From the NCBI GenBank assembly GCA_963837655.1, contig CAWIOK010000023.1, forward strand, positions 62,001-126,000: a DNA stretch of 64,000 nt. Direction: 5' to 3'. The notes under the pieces were generated by a model that worked only from the letters and a program-made list of their open reading frames with translations, made no database searches and had not been told where the DNA came from. Position 1 is the first letter of the stretch; each line of letters begins with the position of its first letter. Shown piece after piece: positions 7,939 to 15,504 of the stretch. Source of the DNA: CAVVSD01 sp963837655 (GTDB lineage Bacteria > Actinomycetota > Thermoleophilia > Solirubrobacterales > Solirubrobacteraceae). Position numbers and translations under genes: made by a program.

Positions 7939-9107
7939 GAACCCTGCCCGGCGAGGATCGAGCGGGCGATGATCGTCTTCTGGATCTCGTTCGTGCCCTC
8001 CTCGAAGCGCTGGGCGCGCGCGTCGCGGTAGACGCGCTCGATCGGACTGGAGTTCCAGTAGCCGATGCCGCCGTGCACCTGCAGGGCCTTGTCGGTCACG
8101 CGCGTGAGCATGTCGACGGCGGTCAGCTTCGCCATCGAGGAGAGCACCGCCGCGTCCGGTGAGCCCGCCTCCCACTCGCGGGCGCTGTGCAGCACCAGCG
8201 CGCGGGCGGCCTCGATGTCGGCGGCGTTCTCCGCGAGCGAGAAGGCGATCGCCTGGCGCGCCGTGAGCGGTTTGCCGAACGTGACGCGCTCGCGGGCGTG
8301 CTCGACGGCGAGCTCCTGCGCCCGGCGGGCGAGCCCGACGCACGTCATCCCCACCGCGATGCGACTCGGGGTCAGGAACCCGCCGAAGGCGACCTCCAGC
8401 CCGCGGCCCTCCTCGCCGAGGCGGTTGGAGACCGGGACCGGTGTGCCGTCGAAGACGAGGTGCGCGTGGTCGGTGCCGCGGACGCCGAGCGACTCGCCCA
8501 TGTCCACGGCCCGCACGTTCGGGCTGTCGCGCTCGACCATGAGCGCGACGGTGCCGTCGCTACCGGTGGTTCCCTCGAGTCGCGCGAACAGCAGCCAGCG
8601 GTCGCAGCTGAGGCCGAAGGTGATGAGGTGCTTCTCGCCGCTGAGGCGGTACGTGTCGCCCTCGCGCCGCACCGAGCAGCGGATGTCCGCGCCCGTCCCG
8701 GCGGTCGGCTCGGTGAGCGTGAAGGCCACGACGCCCTCGCCGTTGACGGCCGGCAGCACGAAGCGCTCGCGCTGGTCGGGCGTCGCGAACTGGTCGACCG
8801 CGCGCCAGACGCCGTTGGCGACGTGGATGATCATCCGCAGGGAGGCGTGCGACATGGAGAAGAGCTCGAGCAGCTCGAGCCAGCGGGAGAACGGGATGCC
8901 GCGCCCGCCGTACTCGATGGGCGCGGCGATCGAGAGATAGCCCCGGGCCTGCAGCTCGTCGCGCAGCTCCGGCGGCACCGCCCGCTCCTCCTCGATGCGC
9001 CGCGTCCACACCTCGCCCTCGTTGGCAACGTACGCCGCGATCTCGTCCTTGAGCGAGACGAACGCCTCCTCGTCCACGGCGGGCGACACGGTGGCGGGCT
9101 TGGTCAT
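7935..9107 (-). CDS. Acyl-CoA dehydrogenase (AnsL-like)
   Basis: The 390-residue flavoenzyme has the standard ACAD layout: a helical N-terminus, TLTEPTAGTGADIRCSV at the FAD-binding region, HGGIGYWNSSPIERVYRDARA and the catalytic-base motif EEGTNEIQ near the C-terminus. It would oxidise, or act in reverse on, a ring acyl-CoA. It is coupled by ATGA overlaps to both neighbours. An acyl-CoA dehydrogenase (AnsL) belongs to the described cyclohexanecarboxyl-CoA gene set, which fits this position. Substrate range cannot be read directly. Confidence 0.87.
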   Translation of the reverse strand: MTKPATVSPAVDEEAFVSLKDEIAAYVANEGEVWTRRIEEERAVPPELRDELQARGYLSIAAPIEYGGRGIPFSRWLELLELFSMSHASLRMIIHVANGVWRAVDQFATPDQRERFVLPAVNGEGVVAFTLTEPTAGTGADIRCSVRREGDTYRLSGEKHLITFGLSCDRWLLFARLEGTTGSDGTVALMVERDSPNVRAVDMGESLGVRGTDHAHLVFDGTPVPVSNRLGEEGRGLEVAFGGFLTPSRIAVGMTCVGLARRAQELAVEHARERVTFGKPLTARQAIAFSLAENAADIEAARALVLHSAREWEAGSPDAAVLSSMAKLTAVDMLTRVTDKALQVHGGIGYWNSSPIERVYRDARAQRFEEGTNEIQKTIIARSILAGQGS

Positions 9108-12100
9108 CGGACAGGCTCCTTCTGGGTGGAGGGCGTCAGCCCCGCCGCGATCTCGCGCAGCATGTACTTCTGGACCTTGCCGCTGGCGTTGCGCGGCAGG
9201 CGCTCGATGGGCTCGATGCGCTCCGGCCAGTACTGGACTGCGACGCCGAGCTCGCGCAGGTAGTCGCGCACGGCGGCGAGATCCGGGATCCCGTCGCCAT
9301 CCGAGCGGCCGACCACGAACGCGCACGCGCGCTCGCCGAGGCGCGGGTCGGGCATCGCGACGATCGCGACGTCCTCGATGGCGGGATGGCGATGCAGCAG
9401 CTGCTCGATCTCGGCGACCGGGACCTTCTCCCCGCCACGGTTGACCACGTCGGTGATGCGCCCGCGGATCTGCAGGAAGCCGTCGGCGTCGATCGTGGCG
9501 AGGTCGCCCGTCCGGTACCAGCCGTCGGGCGTGAGCGCCGCGGCGGTGAGGTCCGGTCGATCGAGGTAGCCCTCGAACAGGCACCGGCTGAAGACCTCGA
9601 AGTGGCCCTCCTCGCCGGCAGGGAGCATCGCGCCGTCACCGTCGGTGACGCGGATCTGCGTGCCACCCAAGGCGCGGCCGTCCGTGCCCCAGCGCTTGGC
9701 CGGGTCGTCGTTCGGCGCCGCGAGGGTTCCCAGGCAGGACTCCGTGGAGCCCCACGCGCCGCACACGGCCGCGTCGAGCACCTCGGTCGCGTGCTCGGCG
9801 AGCGCACGCGGCACCGCGGCGCCGGTCACGACGAAGATGCGCAGCGCGCTGGGCCCGGGCTCGCCGTTCTCCACCACGCGCACGAGATCGGTGAGGAACG
9901 GCGTCGCGGCCTGGACGAACGAGCCGCCCCATGCCCGCAGGGCACGGACCGCGCGGAGCGGCTCCCACACGTCCTGCAGGATCTGCGTCGCGCCGAGCAC
10001 GAACGCCTCCCACATCCCGTAGAGGAAGCCCGTCTGGTGCGCGAGCGGCGACGGGATGAACAGGTGGTCGTCACGACCGAGGCGCAGGTGCTCGATCTCC
10101 ATCGCCGCCGCGCGCGTGAGCGCGTCGAAGCGGTGCAGGACGCCCTTCGGCTCGCCCGTCGTGCCGGAGGTGAACAGCAGCTGCGCGATCGCGTCGGGGC
10201 GCGGTGCGCGGGCCACGATCGCCTCGGCGTCGACCGTCTCCGCCTCCGTCGCCGCGGCGAGGTCGTACCAGTGCAGCTTCGACCGCGACAGCAGCTCGAC
10301 GTGCTCGCCCGCGCCCGCGACGAGCACGTGCTCGACGGCCAGCCCCTCCTCGGTACCCAGCAGCGCCTGGGTCTCGGAGAGGTGGTCGCGGCCCCGGAAG
10401 CGCTCGGGGATCACGAACACACGCGCGCCGGAGCGGCGCAGCGCGTGTGAGATCTCGCGACGCCCGAAGATCGGCATGAGCGGGCAGCAGACCGCGCCGA
10501 TCCGCATCGCGGCGACCGACAGGACGACGAACTCGCCCCAGTTGGGCAACTGGTAGGCGACCGACTCGCCCGGCTTGACACCGAGGCGCAGGAGCAGCGT
10601 CGCGGTGCGGTCCGCGGCCTCGTCCAGCGCGCTCCAGCTCCAGGCGCGGGTCCCGTCGGCGCGGGCGTCGACGATCGCGATCTCGGTCGGGCGCTCGCGC
10701 GCCCAGCGTCGCACCCACTCGGGGATCGGGATGTCGGCCGCCTGGTCGATCGCGACGCTCTCGGCCTGCAGCCTGTCCCCGGCGGGGCGCTGCGGGCTGC
10801 GGTCGCGCTCGACGGCCATCGGGATGCCGATCGCGGACAGATCGTCGACGAAGGCGGGATAGGAGATCCGGTGCGCGTTGGGGTACGTGAGGCTGCTCTC
10901 GCCCTCCGCGCGCGACGCCGCGATCGCGAGCGCCATCTCGACGCGGTGGTCGTTGTAGCTGGACAGCGCCGCGCCGGTCATCCGCCGCACGCCGTCGATC
11001 ACGAGCGTGTCGTCGACGACCTCCAGGCGCCCGCCCATGCGGTTGAGCTGCAGCATCGAGACGACGCGGTCGGACTCCTTCAGGCGGACGTGCTCGATGT
11101 TCTCGAACACGGTCGTGCCGTGCGCGAAGGACCCCAGCGCCGCGAGCACGGGCAGCATGTCGGGCATCGGCCGGCAGTCGACGCGCACGCCCTCGAGGTC
11201 GATGCCCTCGTGCCGGACCCGGACCGCCCCGGCCTCGGGATCCAGGACCATCGGGAGGCCCATCTCCAGCAGCACGTCGAGCACGTGCGCCTCGGGATGG
11301 TCGATGCTCGCCCCGCGCGTCTCGGTCATCCCCCGGAACAGGACGTCGGAGGGATGCAGCGCGCTCGCCGCGAGGCCGAACGCGGCCGACCCGATGTCCG
11401 GGGGCAGGCGGATCGTCGTGGGCTGCGCCTGCTGGCCGGGCTCGATCTCGAAGCGCCGCCAGTCGTCGGAGACCGCGACCTCGAGCCCGAAGTCGCGCAT
11501 CATCCGCACCGTCAGCTCCACGTAGGGCTGCTCGTTGAGCACCCCGTCGACCTCGACGACGGTCGCCCGCGTGGCGAACGGCGCCAGCAGCAGCAGGCCG
11601 GAGATCCACTGCGACAGCGTCCCCGAGATCCGGACGTGCCCCCCGGTGGGCCGCGAGGGCTGGACGGTCACGGGCGGGCGGGAGTCCTGCGCCTCCAGGC
11701 GCACGCCCAGCTGCGTCAGCGCGTCGAGCAGCGGCCCGACGGGGCGGCGCTGGAAGTACTTCTGGCCGGTCAGCGTGACGGGGGCGTCGGCCAGCGCGGC
11801 CAGGCCGATCATGAAGTAGAGGGTCGTGCCGGAGCTGCCGACGGAGACCGAGCTGCGACGGGGCCGGTACGGGCCGCCGTGGACGACGAACCCGGTCTGG
11901 TCCTGCTCGATCCGGGTGCCGAGCCCGCGCAGCACCTCGATCGTCGAGCGCACGTGGCGCGCGCCGGAGCTGCCGATGATCCGCGTCGTCCCAGGGGCCA
12001 GCGACGCAAGCATGAGCGCGCGATGCGCGTGGTACTTGGAGCTGGGGACCTCGATCGTCCCCCGGAGCGGGCTGCGGACTTCGCCGACGAACAGGTGCAC
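9104..12100 (-). CDS. EPSP synthase-like / acyl-CoA ligase fusion protein (AnsJ-AnsK type)
   Basis: One continuous 998-codon frame joins two enzymes. Residues 1 to about 425 are EPSP-synthase-like: PSSKYHAHRA (Lys22, Arg27), GSSGTTLY near 90, RRPVG near 116, TLSQW near 160, PDMLPVLA near 312, KESDR near 340 and DHRVEM near 384. Residues from about 456 to the end form an adenylating acyl-CoA synthetase with LLFTSGTTGEPKG (about 637), WGSTES (about 783), YRTGDL (about 858) and NASGKVQK (about 970). The start is GTG at 12100; an in-frame stop 15 bp upstream rules out a longer protein. An EPSP-synthase homologue next to a CoA ligase is the hallmark of cyclohexanecarboxyl-CoA formation from shikimate. 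Several phosphate-contact residues differ from AroA, so a housekeeping AroA role is unlikely. Confidence 0.9.
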   Translation of the reverse strand: MHLFVGEVRSPLRGTIEVPSSKYHAHRALMLASLAPGTTRIIGSSGARHVRSTIEVLRGLGTRIEQDQTGFVVHGGPYRPRRSSVSVGSSGTTLYFMIGLAALADAPVTLTGQKYFQRRPVGPLLDALTQLGVRLEAQDSRPPVTVQPSRPTGGHVRISGTLSQWISGLLLLAPFATRATVVEVDGVLNEQPYVELTVRMMRDFGLEVAVSDDWRRFEIEPGQQAQPTTIRLPPDIGSAAFGLAASALHPSDVLFRGMTETRGASIDHPEAHVLDVLLEMGLPMVLDPEAGAVRVRHEGIDLEGVRVDCRPMPDMLPVLAALGSFAHGTTVFENIEHVRLKESDRVVSMLQLNRMGGRLEVVDDTLVIDGVRRMTGAALSSYNDHRVEMALAIAASRAEGESSLTYPNAHRISYPAFVDDLSAIGIPMAVERDRSPQRPAGDRLQAESVAIDQAADIPIPEWVRRWARERPTEIAIVDARADGTRAWSWSALDEAADRTATLLLRLGVKPGESVAYQLPNWGEFVVLSVAAMRIGAVCCPLMPIFGRREISHALRRSGARVFVIPERFRGRDHLSETQALLGTEEGLAVEHVLVAGAGEHVELLSRSKLHWYDLAAATEAETVDAEAIVARAPRPDAIAQLLFTSGTTGEPKGVLHRFDALTRAAAMEIEHLRLGRDDHLFIPSPLAHQTGFLYGMWEAFVLGATQILQDVWEPLRAVRALRAWGGSFVQAATPFLTDLVRVVENGEPGPSALRIFVVTGAAVPRALAEHATEVLDAAVCGAWGSTESCLGTLAAPNDDPAKRWGTDGRALGGTQIRVTDGDGAMLPAGEEGHFEVFSRCLFEGYLDRPDLTAAALTPDGWYRTGDLATIDADGFLQIRGRITDVVNRGGEKVPVAEIEQLLHRHPAIEDVAIVAMPDPRLGERACAFVVGRSDGDGIPDLAAVRDYLRELGVAVQYWPERIEPIERLPRNASGKVQKYMLREIAAGLTPSTQKEPVR

Positions 12101-12109
12101 GGCGCGCGA

Positions 12110-12115
12110 AGACTA
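12110..12115 (-). promoter_or_regulatory. Candidate -10 box of the four-gene operon (leaderless)
   Basis: TAGTCT fits the TANNNT -10 consensus and ends 9 nt before the GTG at 12100. No ribosome site precedes that GTG, so transcription probably starts at or near the start codon. Confidence 0.5.
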
Positions 12116-12172
12116 GTGGACTGGACGCTCGAGACGCGATCCCTTGGTCCGGCGATATGGGAAGGTCACCGT

Positions 12173-13270
12173 GTGCACGACGGCGGTCCACTCGCGGGGG
12201 TGCGGGTCGTCGAGCTCGCGGGGCTCGGACCCTCCCAGCACGGCGCGATGCTGCTCGCGGACCTCGGCGCCGATGTGGTGCGCATCGACCGGCCGGTGCA
12301 GGGCGACCCCGACCGCGACATGGCCCGCCGCACGCTGCTCAACCGCGGCCGGCGCTCGGTGGCGCTCGACCTCAAGGACGCGGCCGATCGCGACCTCGCG
12401 CTGCGGCTCGTCGCCGGGGCCGACGTCGTGGTCGACCCCTACCGCCCCGGCGTGCTCGAACGGCTGGGTCTGGGCCCCGACACGCTGCTGGATCGCAACC
12501 CGCGCATCGTCGTCGCGCGGATGACCGGCTGGGGGCAGGACGGCCCGCGGGCGGGCGACGCCGGGCACGACATCGACTACATCGCCGCCACAGGCGCGTT
12601 GCATGCGATCGGCCCACCCGGTGACGTACCCGCCGTTCCGCTGAACCTCGTCGCCGACTTCGGAGGCGGCGGGATGCTGCTCGCGTTCGGCATCGCGGCG
12701 GCGCTCCTGGAGCGCGAGCGCTCGGGGCGCGGCCAGGTGATCGACGTGGCGATGGTCGACGGCGTCGCCTCGCTGATGCACTTCGCGTGGCAGGAGCGAG
12801 CGATCGGCCGATGGACGCCGGAGCGCGCGAGCAACTGGCTGCAGGGCGCAGCCCCGTGGTACCGGACGTACGCGGCGGCCGACGGCGCGTTCGTCGCGGT
12901 CGGCGCGTTGGAGGCGAAGTTCTACGACGCGCTGCTCGAGCGCCTCGGGCTCGATCCGGCCGCGTGGCCGCAGTGGGACCGCGGCCGCTGGGCGACGCTG
13001 AGCGGCGTCCTGGCATCGATCTTCGCGGAGCGCACGGCGGAGGAGTGGGAGGCGGAGCTGGCCGGCGCCGACGTGTGCTTCGCCCGCGTCCGTGCCCTCG
13101 AGGAGGTGCTCGACGACCCACACATGGCCGCCCGCGCCAGCTACGTCGAGCGCGACGGGCTGCTGCAGGCCGGCGTCGTGCCGCGGTTCGGCCGCACCCC
13201 CGGGGCGCTCGGGCGCCCCGCACCCTGGCCGGGCGAGCACGACGCAGAGCTGCGTGCGGAGCTGGACTGA
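12173..13270 (+). CDS. Alpha-methylacyl-CoA racemase (CaiB/BaiF family)
   Basis: The 365-residue product matches AMACR rather than generic family III CoA transferases. It has AGHDIDYIAATGALH (catalytic His-Asp region), ADFGGGGMLLAFGIAAALLERERSG and GQVIDVAMVDG, and VGALEAKFY at the expected Glu position. The enzyme epimerises 2-methylacyl-CoA esters so that they can enter beta-oxidation. Translation most likely starts at GTG 12173, which has a GGGAAGG ribosome site. It is divergent from the cyclohexanecarboxyl-CoA-type operon with a 72-bp gap. A shared regulation is possible, but no role in the ring pathway is evident. Confidence 0.85.
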   Translation: MHDGGPLAGVRVVELAGLGPSQHGAMLLADLGADVVRIDRPVQGDPDRDMARRTLLNRGRRSVALDLKDAADRDLALRLVAGADVVVDPYRPGVLERLGLGPDTLLDRNPRIVVARMTGWGQDGPRAGDAGHDIDYIAATGALHAIGPPGDVPAVPLNLVADFGGGGMLLAFGIAAALLERERSGRGQVIDVAMVDGVASLMHFAWQERAIGRWTPERASNWLQGAAPWYRTYAAADGAFVAVGALEAKFYDALLERLGLDPAAWPQWDRGRWATLSGVLASIFAERTAEEWEAELAGADVCFARVRALEEVLDDPHMAARASYVERDGLLQAGVVPRFGRTPGALGRPAPWPGEHDAELRAELD

Positions 13271-13364
13271 GTCCGATCGCGCCAGGCCCCTCCCGCCCTC
13301 ACGAAGTCCTCACGATCCTCCCGCGCAACGCGAAACTTCAGGTCCCGCGTGGGGTTCCCACAGA

Positions 13365-13438
13365 CGCCCCCGGCAGGACTCGAACCTGCGACCCGCGGCT
13401 TAGAAGGCCGCCGCTCTATCCAGCTGAGCTACGGGGGC
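13365..13438 (-). tRNA. tRNA-Arg (anticodon UCU)
   Basis: On the minus strand the acceptor GCCCCCG pairs with CGGGGGC. The D arm is GCTC..GAGC, the anticodon stem GCGGC/GCCGC encloses loop CTTCTAA with TCT as anticodon, and the T arm GCAGG TTCGAGT CCTGC is perfect. The gene is 74 nt and does not encode the 3' CCA. Confidence 0.95.
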
Positions 13439-13485
13439 GGGCGGTTTGTAGGGTACGCGCGCTCAGCAGGAACCAGGACAGGGGG

Positions 13486-14532
13486 ATGGCAGTGCGTTCA
13501 CGGAAGAGCAGGCTGGCGCTGGCGGCGCTCACGGTCGGAGCGCTGGCGTTGCCGGCGAGCGCAGGCGCGGCCACGTTGTCCATCACGGGCGATGACGGGG
13601 TGCCGCAGGCCCTCAGCGGCCAGACGATCCGCAACATGGCGCCGCAGCTGGCGATCGGCATCAACGGCACGACCGAGCGGTCCTACACCGTCCAGGTCAT
13701 CGGGCCCAACGGCGTGTCCGCCCTGTCGGTGACGTGCCTGAGCTCCCCGACGCCGCGGACCATCAACTACCAGGGCAACGGCGCGTACACCGTGTACGTG
13801 GCCATCTATACGACGCTGGGGTGCACCGACACCCCGACCACCGGCTCGCTGACCTTCGCGATCGGCGCCGGCGTCGCGCTGGCATCGGACCCGAACACGC
13901 CGCTGCTCACCCGCCAGCCCGGCGAGTACGCGACGATCGAGCACCGGCTGCCCATCACCGGCAACCCGGGTGCCGACACGTACGACGTCCTGTACTCCGG
14001 CAACTCCTCGCTGGCCCCCGACGGCGGCCTTGTCGGCCCGGCGCAGAACGCCTACGTCGACGCCGCCACGGCGACCGTGCCGATCCGCTTCTCCGAGCCC
14101 GGCCGCTACACGGTCGTCGCACGGGCGCGGATCTTCGGCGGCGCCGCGACCCCGTGGACCGCGCCGCTCGCGCTGCGCGTCTACGCGCCGTTCGACTTCT
14201 CGACCTCGAGCTTCCCGGACTCGCGCGGGCCCAGCTACCGGCTGCGGGTGAAGCTGCGTGAGGCGAGCGCCCGCGGCCGCGTGCGCATCTCGGTGGCGAA
14301 GCGCTGGAGCGGCAAGGCGCGCTATCGCACGCTCGGGACGGTGCACATCCGCAAGGGCGGGTTCACGAAGCGCTTCAAGCTCTCCAACCCCGGGACCTAC
14401 CGCCTGCGCTACCGGTTCACGGGCTCCTCGACCACAGCGCCGGGCACGGTCGTGGAGAAGGTCCGCATCCGTCGCACGGTCCGGTTCTCGTCGGTCGACA
14501 CGGCCGACCACGAGCTGACGCTCGCTCGCTGA
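13486..14532 (+). CDS. Secreted protein of unknown function
   Basis: The 348-residue protein begins with a clear signal peptide (basic MAVRSRKSRL, hydrophobic LALAALTVGALALPA, cleavage near ASAGAA). The mature part is rich in Thr, Ser and Gly and looks all-beta, with two Cys pairs' worth of residues in the first half. The last 110 residues are strongly basic (KRWSGKARYRTLG, RIRRTVRF). No catalytic motif is visible. A TAGGGT box at 13449-13454 followed by a roughly 25-nt leader with a GGGGG site is a plausible promoter. Convergent with the hydrolase gene across a strong hairpin. Confidence 0.72.
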   Translation: MAVRSRKSRLALAALTVGALALPASAGAATLSITGDDGVPQALSGQTIRNMAPQLAIGINGTTERSYTVQVIGPNGVSALSVTCLSSPTPRTINYQGNGAYTVYVAIYTTLGCTDTPTTGSLTFAIGAGVALASDPNTPLLTRQPGEYATIEHRLPITGNPGADTYDVLYSGNSSLAPDGGLVGPAQNAYVDAATATVPIRFSEPGRYTVVARARIFGGAATPWTAPLALRVYAPFDFSTSSFPDSRGPSYRLRVKLREASARGRVRISVAKRWSGKARYRTLGTVHIRKGGFTKRFKLSNPGTYRLRYRFTGSSTTAPGTVVEKVRIRRTVRFSSVDTADHELTLAR

Positions 14533-14538
14533 CGCGCA

Positions 14539-14569
14539 CGGGCCGGCCGGATCGTCCCCGGCCGGCCCG
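14539..14569. terminator. Bidirectional terminator hairpin
   Basis: CGGGCCGGCCGG (14539-14550) and CCGGCCGGCCCG (14558-14569) form a perfect 12-bp stem with a 7-base loop, just inside the 48-bp gap between two convergent genes. Confidence 0.8.
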
Positions 14570-14580
14570 ACGCGCTGGGC

Positions 14581-15438
14581 TCAGGCTGCGGCCCGGACGG
14601 CCGCGTACTGGTCCAGGAACGCACTGAGCTGCTCGACGTAGACGGCCCGGTTGGCCTTCTCGTCGTGGATGCCGTGCCCGGCGCCGGGCACGCGGACGAC
14701 CTTGACGTCCGGATGCGTGGCGGCCAGGCGCGCCTCGTGCTCGGGCTTGAACGCCGGCTGCACGCCTGCGGCGAGCAGCAGCACAGGGACGCCCACGGGC
14801 GAGTCGACGTCGGTCTCGCCGAGCGTCCTGCGGTCCGCGGCCATCGTCAGGACATCGGGATCCATGGCCAGGTGGGCCCGTGCGCGGGCAAGGAGCGCGC
14901 CGGCCGTCATGACGTCGCCCATCGTCGCGTCCGGACCCATCGGCGCTGCCGCCAGGCGCGCGGCGGCGGCCTCGTCCGTCAGGCCCTCCTCGCGCATGGC
15001 GATCGCGTTGTCGCGGATCATCGGGAACATCGCCGCGGCCGGGTTGTTGTCGTGCTCGGCAGCCTCGCCCATGTAGAGGGGCGGGTCCTCGAGGAACGCG
15101 CCGGCCAGCAACCCGGGCTCGTTCTGCGCCACCCACCACGCGGTGCTCCCGCCGAGGGAATGGCCGACGAGCACCGCCGGGCCGCCGGCCAGCTCGCGCA
15201 GGATCGCGGCGATGTCCTCGCCGTAGGTGTGCAGCAGGTAGGTCCCCGGGACCTTGTCGGACTCCCCGTGCCCGCGGAGGTCGATCCGCAGGATCCGCCG
15301 GCCCTCGGTGATCTCGGTCGGCAGCCACCCGTACGTGAGTGAGCTGCCGGATACCCCGTGCAGGAAGGCGACCGTCGGGCCGTCCTCCGTCCCCTCGACC
15401 TCGACGTTGAGCTCGATGCCATCATGCGCGACCCGCAT
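14581..15438 (-). CDS. Alpha/beta-fold hydrolase
   Basis: The 285-residue protein has FLHGVSGSSLTYGWLP (oxyanion region), RIDLRGHGESDK and the nucleophile elbow VGHSLGGS near residue 95, with GAGHGIHDEKANRAV supplying the C-terminal His. This is the classic catalytic triad order for esterases and related hydrolases. A strong GAGGAGG ribosome site lies 5 bp before the ATG at 15438. It is divergent from the sensor kinase gene (66 bp apart). The substrate is unknown. Confidence 0.85.
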   Translation of the reverse strand: MRVAHDGIELNVEVEGTEDGPTVAFLHGVSGSSLTYGWLPTEITEGRRILRIDLRGHGESDKVPGTYLLHTYGEDIAAILRELAGGPAVLVGHSLGGSTAWWVAQNEPGLLAGAFLEDPPLYMGEAAEHDNNPAAAMFPMIRDNAIAMREEGLTDEAAAARLAAAPMGPDATMGDVMTAGALLARARAHLAMDPDVLTMAADRRTLGETDVDSPVGVPVLLLAAGVQPAFKPEHEARLAATHPDVKVVRVPGAGHGIHDEKANRAVYVEQLSAFLDQYAAVRAAA

Positions 15439-15504
15439 GCAACCTCCTCGTTGGAACCCGGAAAGCGCGAATCTTCCTGGATCGTGTCGGTAGGCACCGA
15501 ACTG

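Noticed and set aside
9104..12100. Calling the fusion protein the housekeeping AroA
   Set aside because: Phosphate-contact positions differ, a CoA ligase is fused to it, and the neighbours are acyl-CoA enzymes rather than aromatic amino acid genes.
10071..12191. A 706-codon minus-strand open frame in another phase of the fusion gene
   Set aside because: Its product is Arg/Pro-rich without motifs, while the overlapping frame encodes the complete EPSP-like and ligase domains.
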